A DNA stretch of 39,897 nucleotides from Streptomyces sulphureus DSM 40104 (GTDB lineage Bacteria > Actinomycetota > Actinomycetes > Streptomycetales > Streptomycetaceae), in contig NZ_KB905829.1 of NCBI RefSeq assembly GCF_000381025.1, positions 53,746-93,642 on the forward strand, given 5' to 3'. Shown piece by piece: positions 1 through 7,756 of the stretch. Under the pieces are notes generated by a model. The model was not told where the DNA came from. It saw nothing but the letters and a program-made list of their open reading frames with translations, and ran no database searches. A program made the position numbers and the translations under genes. Positions within the stretch are counted from its first letter, which is position 1; every line of letters begins with the position of its first letter.

Positions 1-2
1 CC

Positions 3-51
3 GAGCCCCGAGCCCCGAGCCCCGAGCCCCGAGCCCCGAGCCCCGAGCCCC
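3..51 (-). repeat. GGGGCTC heptad tandem array 1
   Basis: Seven perfect 7-bp units, GAGCCCC on the plus strand. The array continues off the window start and ends 4 bases (GGGG) before the stop codon of the minus-strand SGNH hydrolase. Read along that gene's transcript it is GGGGCTC, directly after the stop. The boundary CCCCGGGG at 48-55 is an 8-bp palindrome. Confidence 0.97.
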
Positions 52-55
52 GGGG

Positions 56-730
56 TCACTCGGTGTCGAGCCTTCGGTACGCCTCCCCGATGCCCCAGGC
101 CTGGTGGAGCGCGTCGGCGAAGGAGGCGGCGATGCGGTGCTCGCCCTCGGCCGACGGGTGCGTGCCGTCGTAGGTGTCCCGCGCGACGTTCCAGTCGGAC
201 GGGGCCGAAGCGAGGAGAAGGGGAGCGTCGGTAGCCGAGAGGTCCGCGACGGCCTTCTCCAGGAGCACGCCGAAGTGCGCGCAGCTCTCGGCGAATCCGG
301 GGTCGTGCTCCGCGCGGATGTTGCGGAGCACGGGCAGTACGGCGACCCGTAGCCCCGGGTTGGCGGTGCGCGCGGCGAGAAGGAAGCGGCGCACGTTGGC
401 CTCGGTCTGTACGGGGTCCGTGTAGAACCCGAGGTCGATGAGCCCGAGCGAAACCAGCAGGGTGTCGGCGCGGTGCGCGGCCACGGCGTCCGCGACCTCG
501 GGCGCATGGTGGAGCCAGCCGAGCCCCCAGCCGGCGAGGTGCCGCCGCGCTTCCTCGGGGAAGTCGTCGGCCGCGTAGGCGTGCGAGCCCTCGTGGAGCG
601 CGGTGCGCGGACCGACGATGCGGAACGGTGTTTCACAGGTGCGTACGAGGTGCTGCCACATCCGGTAGCGCCAGGTGAAGTCGCCCGCGGACCCGAGGGT
701 CATGGAGTCGCCCACGAAGAGAACGCGCAT
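56..730 (-). CDS. SGNH/GDSL-type hydrolase (esterase-like)
   Basis: A 224-aa protein of the SGNH hydrolase superfamily, which cleaves esters or acyl groups with a Ser-Asp-His catalytic set. The N-terminal block I motif GDSMT places the nucleophile at Ser9. The C-terminal block V motif DGTHPS holds the Asp and His near residues 187-190. There is no signal peptide or membrane segment, so it is probably cytoplasmic. The ATG start has GGAG about 11 bases upstream. It is divergent from the secreted protein at 850-1857, and its 3' end runs straight into heptad array 1. The substrate cannot be told from sequence. Confidence 0.9.
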   Translation of the reverse strand: MRVLFVGDSMTLGSAGDFTWRYRMWQHLVRTCETPFRIVGPRTALHEGSHAYAADDFPEEARRHLAGWGLGWLHHAPEVADAVAAHRADTLLVSLGLIDLGFYTDPVQTEANVRRFLLAARTANPGLRVAVLPVLRNIRAEHDPGFAESCAHFGVLLEKAVADLSATDAPLLLASAPSDWNVARDTYDGTHPSAEGEHRIAASFADALHQAWGIGEAYRRLDTE

Positions 731-849
731 CGGTACATCGTCTCCGAGCCGGCGTGCGCGCGGGAGTGTGGGGCCCTCGCGGGCGTCGGGCAGTCGCCGT
801 GCGACGGCCCGCGGCGCACAAATCTCCGTGGATGTTGGAGACTTGGCTC

Positions 850-1857
850 ATGTCTGTGGTTGTGCGTGCAGCGGGGGTCGCCTGTGCCGTGGTCGTCGCC
901 GTGCCTTCGGCGGCGGTGGCCGACGGCGTCGACGGCTTCACGATCAAGGACCCGCGGATCACCGAGTCGAGCGGGCTGGCCGCCAGCCGGGCACACAAGG
1001 GCGTCTACTGGACGCACAACGACTCGGCGCACTCCCCGCTCGTCTATGCCGTCGACGGCCGCACCGGCAAAACCGTGGCGACGGTGACGCTCCAAGGCGT
1101 GGAGATGCGCGACGTCGAGGCGATCTCCGTCGGCACCGACGGCAACGTCTACGTCGGCGACATCGGCGACAACCGCGACGGCACTTGGCCCGAGGTATGG
1201 ATCTACCGCTTCAGCGAGCCGAAGGAACTCGGCGACACCACGCTCACCCCGACCCGTTACACGGTCCGCTACGACGACGGGCCGCGCGACGCCGAGTCGA
1301 TGATGGTCCACCCGAAGACCGGCCGCGTCTACATCGCGAGCAAGAGCAACGCGGGCAAGGGCGGTCTCTACGCGGGCCCGGAAGAGCTCTCCCCGCAGGG
1401 CGTCAACACCTTCGAGCGCGTCAAGGACATCGATCTGTGGGCGACGGACGGCGCCTTCTCGCCCGACGGCACCCGGCTGGTACTGCGCGGCTACTTCACG
1501 GGCGAGATGTACGCATGGCGCGGAGGCAAAGCGGAGCTTCTCGGCAGTGTGCCGGTGCCGATCCAGCGTCAGGGCGAGTCGGTGACGTTCACGCTCGACG
1601 GACGGACCCTGCTGCTCGGCAGCGAGGGCGAGAACAGCTCCGTCGAACCCGTCGAGCTCGACGGGAAGTTGCTGCCGGAGAGCGCCGCGAAGGAGAAGGA
1701 GTCGGGCAAGCCTTCCGAAGGGGGCGCGGGCGACGGCAGCACGTCCGACGGAGAGGACGAGGAGGGCGGCGACAAGACCGTGGTCGGAGCCGGTGTCTTC
1801 GTCGCCGCCGTGTTGGCATGGCTGGGCCTGCGGCGGCTCTTCAGGCGCCGCGACTGA
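850..1857 (+). CDS. Secreted, membrane-anchored beta-propeller-like protein
   Basis: I chose the ATG at 850 because GGAG lies 9 bases upstream and because it starts a clean signal peptide (residues 1-26: short basic start, hydrophobic core, Ala-rich cleavage region). This gives 335 aa. The middle has repeated blade-like pieces (DGNVYVGDIGDN, TGRVYIASKSNAGKGG, FSPDGTRLVLRGY), as in WD40-like or SMP-30-like propellers. An acidic Ser/Gly/Glu-rich stalk at about 275-308 follows, then one membrane segment at about 311-330 ending in LRRLFRRRD. The picture is an extracellular propeller held by a C-terminal anchor. I do not recognise a specific enzyme. A strong terminator follows 37 bases after the stop. 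Confidence 0.8.
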   Translation: MSVVVRAAGVACAVVVAVPSAAVADGVDGFTIKDPRITESSGLAASRAHKGVYWTHNDSAHSPLVYAVDGRTGKTVATVTLQGVEMRDVEAISVGTDGNVYVGDIGDNRDGTWPEVWIYRFSEPKELGDTTLTPTRYTVRYDDGPRDAESMMVHPKTGRVYIASKSNAGKGGLYAGPEELSPQGVNTFERVKDIDLWATDGAFSPDGTRLVLRGYFTGEMYAWRGGKAELLGSVPVPIQRQGESVTFTLDGRTLLLGSEGENSSVEPVELDGKLLPESAAKEKESGKPSEGGAGDGSTSDGEDEEGGDKTVVGAGVFVAAVLAWLGLRRLFRRRD

Positions 1858-1894
1858 ACACGGGCGGTCCGCGTCCGACCGTGCGTGACGTGCA

Positions 1895-1930
1895 CGCGGC
1901 CCCCTCCACCCACGGGTGGAGGGGGCCGCG
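1895..1930. terminator. Bidirectional terminator, perfect 16-bp stem
   Basis: Positions 1895-1910 and 1915-1930 are perfect complements around the 4-base loop CACG. It lies between the convergent secreted-protein gene and serC and can serve both. As is usual in Streptomyces it has no U-tract. Confidence 0.9.
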
Positions 1931-1965
1931 GCGGCGGACCGTGCCCGACGGCACCGATCCTGTGC

Positions 1966-3084
1966 TCAGATGTTCTCCACGACGTAGTCGACGCACGCGG
2001 TGAGCGCTTCGACGTCGTCAGGCTCGACGGCGGGGAACATCGCGACGCGGAGCTGGTTGCGGCCGAGCTTCCGGTAGGGGTCGGTGTCGACGATCCCGTT
2101 GGCGCGGAGCGTCTTGGCGACGGCGGCCGCGTCGATGTCGTCGTCGAGGTCGATCGTGCCGACCACCTGGGAGCGCTGCGCGGGGTCGGAGACGAAAGGC
2201 GTCGTGTACTTCGCGTCCTCGGCCCAGCCGTAGAGCCTCCGGGCGGAGTCGGCGGTGCGGCGCACCGCCCAGTCCAGGCCGCCGCGGCCGTTGAGCCACT
2301 CGAGCTGGTCGTTGAGGAGGAAGAGCGTGGAGAGGGCGGGGGTGTTGTACGTCTGGTTCTTGCGGGAGTTGTCGATGGCGGTCTTCAGGTCGAAGAACGC
2401 GGGGATGTGCCGGTCCGAGGCAGCGATCCGCTCGGCGCGTTCGAGCGCGGCCGGTGAGAAGACGGCGATCCAGAGGCCGCCGTCGGCGGCGAAGGACTTC
2501 TGCGGCGCGAAGTAGTAGACGTCGGTCTCGGCGATGTGCACGGGGAGGCCGCCGGCGCCCGAGGTGGCGTCGACGAGGACGAGGGCACCCTCGTCCGCTC
2601 CGGCCACGCGGTTCAGCGGCATGGCGACGCCGGTCGACGTCTCGTTGTGAGTCAGCGCGTAGGCGTCGACGCCGGCCTCGGCCTCCGGGAGGGGGTGGGT
2701 GCCGGGCTCGCCGGTGATCACCGAGGGCTCTCCGAGCCATGGCGCCAGTTTCGCGGCCTTGGCGAACTTGGAGGAGAACTCACCGAAGGAGAGGTGCTGG
2801 GACCTGGAGTCGATCAGGCCGTGCGTCGCGATGTCCCAGAAGGCGGTGGAGCCGCCGTTGCCCAGGACGACCTCGTATCCGTCGGGGAGTTGGAAGAGGT
2901 CGCTCACCCCCTGGCGCACCTTGCCGACGAGGTCCTTGACCGGTGCCTGGCGGTGTGAGGTACCGAGGAGCGAGCTGCCGGTCGCGGCCAGCGCACTGAG
3001 TGCCTCCGTGCGTACCTTGGACGGGCCCGAGCCGAAGCGACCGTCGGCGGGCTTGATGTCTGCGGGAATCTGGAGATCAGCCAC
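1966..3084 (-). CDS. serC: Phosphoserine aminotransferase SerC
   Basis: A PLP-dependent class V aminotransferase that converts 3-phosphohydroxypyruvate plus glutamate to phosphoserine, the second step of serine synthesis. The GTG at 3084 gives 372 aa, the usual length for the actinobacterial type, and the protein opens VADLQIPADIKPADGRFGSG. Longer upstream extensions are Arg/Pro-rich and not family-like. Recognisable pieces are the substrate and cofactor loop FGSGPSKVR, GNGGSTAFWD, the LTHNETSTGV segment, and the PLP-lysine region DVYYFAPQKSFAADGG. The C-terminus QLRVAMFPAVEPDDV is typical. It converges on the secreted protein at the shared terminator. Confidence 0.96.
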   Translation of the reverse strand: MADLQIPADIKPADGRFGSGPSKVRTEALSALAATGSSLLGTSHRQAPVKDLVGKVRQGVSDLFQLPDGYEVVLGNGGSTAFWDIATHGLIDSRSQHLSFGEFSSKFAKAAKLAPWLGEPSVITGEPGTHPLPEAEAGVDAYALTHNETSTGVAMPLNRVAGADEGALVLVDATSGAGGLPVHIAETDVYYFAPQKSFAADGGLWIAVFSPAALERAERIAASDRHIPAFFDLKTAIDNSRKNQTYNTPALSTLFLLNDQLEWLNGRGGLDWAVRRTADSARRLYGWAEDAKYTTPFVSDPAQRSQVVGTIDLDDDIDAAAVAKTLRANGIVDTDPYRKLGRNQLRVAMFPAVEPDDVEALTACVDYVVENI

Positions 3085-3291
3085 AGAGCGAGGGTAGTCC
3101 CTCCGGCGCGATCGGGAAGCGGGCGTTTCAACTCCCGAGATCCCGACTGGGACGCGGCGACGTGCGGAAGATCGGATTCCGCCTCCGCCGCCTCGCGCGT
3201 TGCCGTCACGTCGCCCCAGGCCAGCGCGGTGAGAGGGGGAACCTGGTGGTCCGGTCGGGCGGGGCGGCTTCCGCGAGCGGCTCAAACCGTT

Positions 3292-3301
3292 TTTCCGGAA
3301 A
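3292..3301. promoter_or_regulatory. TTTCCGGAAA palindrome before the split-barrel gene
   Basis: A perfect 10-bp palindrome 23 bases before the ATG at 3325, in the 240-bp divergent region between serC and the flavoprotein. It is the only AT-rich point of the spacer and is a plausible operator or promoter element. No clear -35/-10 pair was found. Confidence 0.35.
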
Positions 3302-3324
3302 CGTACTCGGGTACCCCGGCGGGC

Positions 3325-3738
3325 ATGACCACACCGACGACCGGGCTACAGCTCTTCGCCCGAGAGAAGCGGGTGCGGCTGACGACGTACGAACCGGAAG
3401 GTACCCCGGTCGCCGGGCGCTGCGCGCTCGCGGTCGAGGGCGACCGCGCGTACGTCCGCACCCATGCCAGAGCGCGGAAGAACGTACGTATGGAGCGGTT
3501 CCCCGAGGCGGAGATCACACCGGCATCGCTGGGCGGTGCGCCGACGGGCGCGCCGATGATGGCGAAGGTCCGGCGGCTCCACGGGGACGAGGCCCGCCAC
3601 GCGGCGGGCGTCCTCGCGAAGCAGCACCCCTTGGTGCACGGGCTCGGGGTCCCGCTGGGGTACGCCCTCATGTTCGACAAGCCTGTCCATTACGAGGTGC
3701 GTCTCGTCGGCGAGGAACGCAGGGCGCCCCAACGCTGA
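3325..3738 (+). CDS. PPOX-class split-barrel F420/FMN-dependent oxidoreductase
   Basis: A 137-aa protein of the pyridoxamine-phosphate-oxidase-like split barrel. It resembles the small actinobacterial members that bind F420 or FMN and reduce varied substrates. Features include the strand pair VRLTTYEPEGTPVAGRCALA, the cofactor-contact region YVRTHARARKNVRMER and the closing strand KPVHYEVRLVGEE. The ATG at 3325 has only a weak SD (GGCGGG), but codon use falls off upstream. It is divergent from serC. The heptad array 2 starts 59 bases after the stop, reading GGGGCTC in this gene's sense. The substrate and the F420 versus FMN choice are open. Confidence 0.82.
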   Translation: MTTPTTGLQLFAREKRVRLTTYEPEGTPVAGRCALAVEGDRAYVRTHARARKNVRMERFPEAEITPASLGGAPTGAPMMAKVRRLHGDEARHAAGVLAKQHPLVHGLGVPLGYALMFDKPVHYEVRLVGEERRAPQR

Positions 3739-3797
3739 GGGGCCGGCTGGGGCGGGCGTGGTCTTGGTCGCGACGGGCCGGAGCGGTACGCCTTGTC

Positions 3798-3888
3798 GGG
3801 GCTCGGGGCTCGGGGCTCGGGGCTCGGGGCTCGGGGCTCGGGGCTCGGGGCTCGGGGCTCGGGGCTCGGGGCTCGGGGCTCGGGGCTC
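3798..3888 (+). repeat. GGGGCTC heptad tandem array 2 (13 perfect units)
   Basis: Thirteen uninterrupted GGGGCTC units (91 bp) on the plus strand, 3' of the split-barrel gene. Seven is not a multiple of three and no unit makes a stop, so all frames stay open. Conceptual translation gives GLGARGS on plus and EPRAPSP on minus, which creates long false ORFs here. The G-strand fits G4-N3-G4-N3-G4-N3-G4 many times over. Confidence 0.98.
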
Positions 3889-3890
3889 GC

Positions 3891-4050
3891 GCCGGGTGTG
3901 CTCGTCGGCGTAGTGCATGGCCAGCGGACGTCGGTTGGCGGTCGTCGGGGAGGCAAGCGGCACGGACCAATAGGTGTGTCCGGCCACCAGAGCTGAGCCG
4001 GGGTCCGTACCGGGCCGGTCGAGGGCGTCCGTGCCGTTGAAAGCAATTTC
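3891..4050 (-). pseudogene. Possible coding remnant next to heptad array 2
   Basis: One minus-strand frame reads like protein, with fairly high GC at the third position: EIAFNGTDALDRPGTDPGSA followed by VAGHTYWSVPLASPTTANRR and a short tail up to the array. I found no convincing start or SD and do not recognise the family. Downstream it runs into the always-open repeat. It could be the eroded end of a lost gene, or chance. The rest of 3739-4088 holds only array 2. Confidence 0.2.
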
Positions 4051-4088
4051 CGTGCATCGGCGACGCGGGGAACGTGCAGCCTGTAGGT

Positions 4089-7040
4089 ATGAACGAGGCA
4101 CAGGGGCAGGGACGGGTGGACGGTGCTGCCGGGACGGAAGACGGCGGTGGCGTGGCAGGGCAAGGGCGCACGGGAGCGCGGCAGGGAGGCGCCGTGCGCG
4201 GGCGTGCAGGCGAAAAAAGCGCGGAGGACGCAGAGTTGGAGCGCGCCCTCCGCGCGCAGGTGCGCGGCGAGGTGTCGTTCGGTTCTGCTGCGCGGGCACT
4301 GGTCACCATGGACGCCTCCAACTACCGCCGTGTGCCCGAGGGCGTGGTGGCGCCCAGGGACGCGGAGGACGTCGCCGCGGTGCTGGGCGTCTGCCGGGAG
4401 CGCGGGGTGCCGGTTCTCGCGCGGGGCTCGGGGACGTCGATCGCCGGCCAGGCCACGGGCGTCGGCGTGGTGCTGGATTTCACGCGGCACATGAACGCCG
4501 TGGAGGAGCTCGACCCGGAGGCGGGGACGGCCGTCGTCCAGCCGGGCGTCGTCCTCGACGTGCTGCGCAGGGCGGCGGGTGAACACGGCCTGACGTTCGG
4601 GCCCGATCCGTCCACGCACAGCCGTTGCACGCTCGGCGGAATGATCGGCAACAACTCCTGCGGCTCCCACTCGGTGGCCTGGGGTACCACGGCCGACAAC
4701 GTCCGCGAGCTGGAGGTGCTCACCTACGGAGGCGAGCGCGCGCTCCTGGCACGCGGCGGCGCAGGCGTGCCGACGGCGCTGCGGGAGCAGGTGTCGCGCC
4801 TCGTACAGAGCGAGTTGGCGCTCCTCAGGACGGGGTACCCCGACCTGCCGCGCCGCATCTCGGGGTACGCGCTCGACGAACTGCTCCCGGAGAAGGGAGA
4901 GGACTGGGCCCGCGCGTTTACGGGCAGCGAGGGGACGCTGGGCGTCCTGACGCGCGCCGAGGTCGGCCTCGTGGAGGCGCCGGCGGCGCGGGCGCTCGCC
5001 GTACTCGGCTACCCGGACGAGAGCGCCGCGGCGGAGGCGGCGGCGGGTGTCCTCCCGTACGGGCCGCTGACGGTGGAGGGGATGGCCGCCGACCTCGTGG
5101 GCGACGCGGCGCGTGCCGCACTGCCCCGGGGCGGCGCCTGGCTGTTCGTCGAGGTCGGCGGGGGCTGCGAGCAGGAGGCGGAAGCACGCGCCGAGGAGGT
5201 CTGCCGCGCGATGCGGACGGCGACGACGGGCCACAGGGTCGTCGTCGGTCCCGTGGACCAACGGGCGTTGTGGCGGGTGCGGGAAGACGCTTCCGGTACG
5301 GCCACGCGGCTGCCCGACGGCGGCGAGGCATGGCCCGGTTGGGAGGACTGCGCCGTTCCGCCGGCGCAACTCGGCTCCTACCTCAAGGAGTTCAGGGGAC
5401 TGCTGAGTGCGTACGGTCTGCGGGGCCTGCCGTACGGGCATTTCGGGGACGGCTGCATCCACGTCCGGATCGATTTCGACCTGCTCAGCCCCGAAGGCGT
5501 GGGCCGGTTCCGGGAGTTCTCCTCGGACCTCGCCGACCTCGTGGTGGCGCACGGGGGTTCGCTCTCCGGCGAGCACGGGGACGGGCAGGCGCGCGCCGAG
5601 CTGCTGCCGCGCATGTACGGGGAGCGACTCGTCGGTGCTTTCGGACGGTTCAAGGACCTGTGGGACCCCGACGGCGGTCTCAACCCGGGGATGCTGGTGC
5701 GGCCGGCGCGGATCGACGAGAACCTGCGGTTCGCGCCGCTGCCGCGTACACCCGTCGACGTGGAGTTCGGATACCCGGAGGACGGCGGGGACTTCGGCGC
5801 CGCGGTACGCAGGTGCGTCGGGGTGGCGAAGTGCCGGGACACCGCTGCGGGAGCAGCGGTGATGTGCCCGTCGTTCCGTGCGACGGGCGAGGAGCGGCAC
5901 TCGACACGCGGCCGCGCGCGCCTCCTCCACGAGATGCTCGCGGGCGAGGTCGTGACCGACGGTTGGCGCTCGGAGGAGGTGCACGAGGCGCTCGACCTCT
6001 GCCTCTCGTGCAAGGGCTGCCGCTCGGACTGCCCCGTCGGCGTCGATATGGCCACCTACAAAGCCGAGTTCACCCACCACTACTACGAGGGCCGGCGGCG
6101 CCCGATGGCGCACCATTCGATGGGGAGGCTGCCCGAGTGGCTGTCGCTCGCGGCCGCGAGCCGTACGGTGCCGCTGCTCAACTCGGCGGCATCGGTGGGT
6201 CCGTTGGCGGCGCTGGCGAAGCGCATGGGCGGGATCGCGCCGGAGCGCGACATCCCCGAGCTGCCGAAGACACCGTTCACGCGGTGGTGGCGGAGGCAGG
6301 ACCGTTCGCGTCAACCCGATGGGCGCCAAGTGGTGCTGTGGCCCGACACCTTCACCAACTACTTGGCGCCCGGGGCCGGTTCGTCGGCAGTGCGGGTGCT
6401 GAACAGCGCCGGGTTGCGGGTGGCCGTACCGCCGCGGCGGGTGTGCTGCGGGCTCACCTACGTCTCCACGGGCCAACTGGACCGCGCCCGCAAGGTGATG
6501 CGCCGCACGTTGGACCGGGTCGCGCCCGCGCTCGACGCGGGGCTGCCGATCACCGTTCTGGAGCCGTCCTGCGCCGCGGCGCTCCGGACCGATGTCCCCG
6601 AACTGCTCGACGACGACCCGAGGGCAGCACGCCTCGCACAGGCGGTGCACACCTTCGCGGAGACTCTGGAGCAGTACGCACCCGACTGGGAGCCCCCGTA
6701 CGTGGGGCGCCCCGTCGCGGGACAGAACCACTGCCACCAGCACGCGGTGCTGGGCAGCGCTCCGGACCGGCGGCTGCGTGAAAAGGCGGGCATGAAGGGC
6801 GAGTTGAGCTCCGGATGCTGCGGGCTCGCCGGCAACTTCGGCTTCGAGAAAGGGCACTTCGATGTTTCCGCCTCGTGTGCCGAGGACCAGTTGCTGCCGG
6901 CGGTTCGCAACGCCCCGGACGACGTCGAGTTGATCGCCGACGGGTTCTCGTGCAGAACGCAGTTGGAGCAGCTCGGCGGCGTCCGCAGCCGGCACCTCGC
7001 CGAGGTGCTGGCGGAAGGGCTCGACGACGCCGAACGGTAG
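4089..7040 (+). CDS. Fused FAD-linked oxidase / Fe-S oxidoreductase (GlcD-GlcF or Dld type)
   Basis: A protein of about 983 aa joining a flavin 2-hydroxyacid dehydrogenase to an iron-sulfur and CCG-domain partner, likely passing electrons from D-lactate, glycolate or a related hydroxyacid to the respiratory chain. The PCMH FAD domain is at about 75-250 (SRCTLGGMIGNNSCGSHSVA). The FAD-oxidase C-terminal domain follows (YGHFGDGCIHVRIDFD, GEHGDGQARAELLPRMYG near 494). Two Fe-S segments are near 575 and 637 (CVGVAKC, CLSCKGCRSDCPVG). Two CCG segments are near 785 and 910 (RVCCGLTY, SGCCGLAGNFGF). The start is unsure: ATG 4089 or GTG 4074, both with weak SDs. The N-terminal 50 residues are low complexity. 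A hairpin follows the stop. Confidence 0.88.
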   Translation: MNEAQGQGRVDGAAGTEDGGGVAGQGRTGARQGGAVRGRAGEKSAEDAELERALRAQVRGEVSFGSAARALVTMDASNYRRVPEGVVAPRDAEDVAAVLGVCRERGVPVLARGSGTSIAGQATGVGVVLDFTRHMNAVEELDPEAGTAVVQPGVVLDVLRRAAGEHGLTFGPDPSTHSRCTLGGMIGNNSCGSHSVAWGTTADNVRELEVLTYGGERALLARGGAGVPTALREQVSRLVQSELALLRTGYPDLPRRISGYALDELLPEKGEDWARAFTGSEGTLGVLTRAEVGLVEAPAARALAVLGYPDESAAAEAAAGVLPYGPLTVEGMAADLVGDAARAALPRGGAWLFVEVGGGCEQEAEARAEEVCRAMRTATTGHRVVVGPVDQRALWRVREDASGTATRLPDGGEAWPGWEDCAVPPAQLGSYLKEFRGLLSAYGLRGLPYGHFGDGCIHVRIDFDLLSPEGVGRFREFSSDLADLVVAHGGSLSGEHGDGQARAELLPRMYGERLVGAFGRFKDLWDPDGGLNPGMLVRPARIDENLRFAPLPRTPVDVEFGYPEDGGDFGAAVRRCVGVAKCRDTAAGAAVMCPSFRATGEERHSTRGRARLLHEMLAGEVVTDGWRSEEVHEALDLCLSCKGCRSDCPVGVDMATYKAEFTHHYYEGRRRPMAHHSMGRLPEWLSLAAASRTVPLLNSAASVGPLAALAKRMGGIAPERDIPELPKTPFTRWWRRQDRSRQPDGRQVVLWPDTFTNYLAPGAGSSAVRVLNSAGLRVAVPPRRVCCGLTYVSTGQLDRARKVMRRTLDRVAPALDAGLPITVLEPSCAAALRTDVPELLDDDPRAARLAQAVHTFAETLEQYAPDWEPPYVGRPVAGQNHCHQHAVLGSAPDRRLREKAGMKGELSSGCCGLAGNFGFEKGHFDVSASCAEDQLLPAVRNAPDDVELIADGFSCRTQLEQLGGVRSRHLAEVLAEGLDDAER

Positions 7041-7044
7041 GCGC

Positions 7045-7074
7045 GGGGCGCCCACGGCTTCCGCCGGGGCGCCC
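7045..7074. terminator. Convergent terminator
   Basis: GGGGCGCCC occurs at 7045-7053 and 7066-7074. The inner GGGCGCCC is self-complementary, so the copies pair in a stem of about 8 bp around a 13-base loop. It lies between the oxidase (plus) and the dioxygenase remnant (minus). Confidence 0.65.
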
Positions 7075-7082
7075 GACGGCCG

Positions 7083-7611
7083 TCAGGCTCCGGAGACGGC
7101 GAGGACGAAGTCGAAGGCGGCGACCCGTCCCTGCTCGTCCTGCCGGACGCTCATGAGCAGGGCGGGGTCGTAGAGCGCGTGGGTCTCGTTGCGGGGGTCG
7201 CCGGGGAAGGAGAGCTGGGTGGTGAGGGCCTGCTCGCCGGGTGTCTGCACCTTGGCGTGGAGGTGGCGGGTGCGTCCGGGGTAGTAGAGGCCGGGGGCGC
7301 GTGTGGTCAGCTCGAACGCGCCGTTCTCCGCGGTGTATTGGTGGCCGCGGAGGCCGTAGCCGACGTTGTCCTAATCGCCGCCCGCGTCCGCCTGCCAGAA
7401 GTCGAGCAGGACGTTGCCGAGGGGTTCGCAACCGACGCCGAAGACGTATCCACTGAGCGTCAGCGGCGTCCCGGCGGGGCTCGGCTCGACGAGGTCGGTG
7501 CGCTCAGGCGAGGGCCGGGGCGGCCGCACCGAGGAGCAGGGCTGCGGGTGCGGCGGCTACGGCCGCCTTGAGGCCGCGCACCGAGCTCCGAGCCGCAAGC
7601 ACCCAGGCCAT
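7083..7611 (-). pseudogene. Broken secreted intradiol ring-cleavage dioxygenase
   Basis: The minus strand reads as a protocatechuate/hydroxyquinol-type intradiol dioxygenase: LTLSGYVFGVGCEPLGNVLL, DFWQADAGGD, stop, DNVGYGLRGHQYTAENGAF, then GLYYPGRTRHLHAKVQ with the His-x-His iron ligands. Three lesions are visible. An amber codon (complement of CTA at 7371-7373) falls where relatives have the Tyr of GxYDN, a predicted Fe(III) ligand. A signal-peptide frame starting at 7611 (hydrophobic AALLLGAAAPALA) hits a stop at 7504-7506 in a different frame. The usual PAQTEGPYY stretch between signal and core is missing. It is divergent from the AtuA operon. A sequencing error could explain the amber codon but not all three lesions. 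Confidence 0.85.
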
Positions 7612-7680
7612 GCCCCGATCCTCGGCCCGCCAGCACACACCCCGAACAGCACCACACCCCGACGCTGACCAACACCTCAT

Positions 7681-7694
7681 GCAAGCACGCTTGC
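7681..7694. promoter_or_regulatory. Candidate TetR operator GCAAGC-AC-GCTTGC
   Basis: A perfect 6-bp inverted repeat around 2 bases, in the 145-bp divergent region between the dioxygenase remnant and the operon at 7757. Its size and site suit the TetR regulator encoded last in that operon (15516-16121). The pairing is inference from position and form. Confidence 0.5.
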
Positions 7695-7756
7695 TTGTTT
7701 CCCCCCACCCTGTCACTCTCGAACGCCAACAGCCCCACCTCACGGGAAGGGTGAGT

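Noticed and set aside
754..849. Upstream extension of the secreted protein
   Set aside because: It would bury the signal peptide behind 32 Arg-rich residues; the SD and signal peptide support ATG 850.
3085..3285. N-terminal extension of SerC
   Set aside because: It is Arg/Pro/Gly-rich and unlike the family; the GTG at 3084 gives the standard length.
3798..3888. CRISPR-like array
   Set aside because: The units are contiguous with no spacers, and no cas genes are present.
3793..3996. Repeat proteins GLGARGS or EPRAPSP encoded by the heptads
   Set aside because: A 7-bp unit without stops is open in every frame on both strands, so these ORFs are automatic. No SD or unique flanking domain supports them.
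3690..7055. Minus-strand ORF of over 1,100 codons antisense to the FAD/Fe-S oxidase and through array 2
   Set aside because: It is the mirror of a strong coding gene in GC-rich DNA and is prolonged by the always-open heptad array. It has no domain logic.
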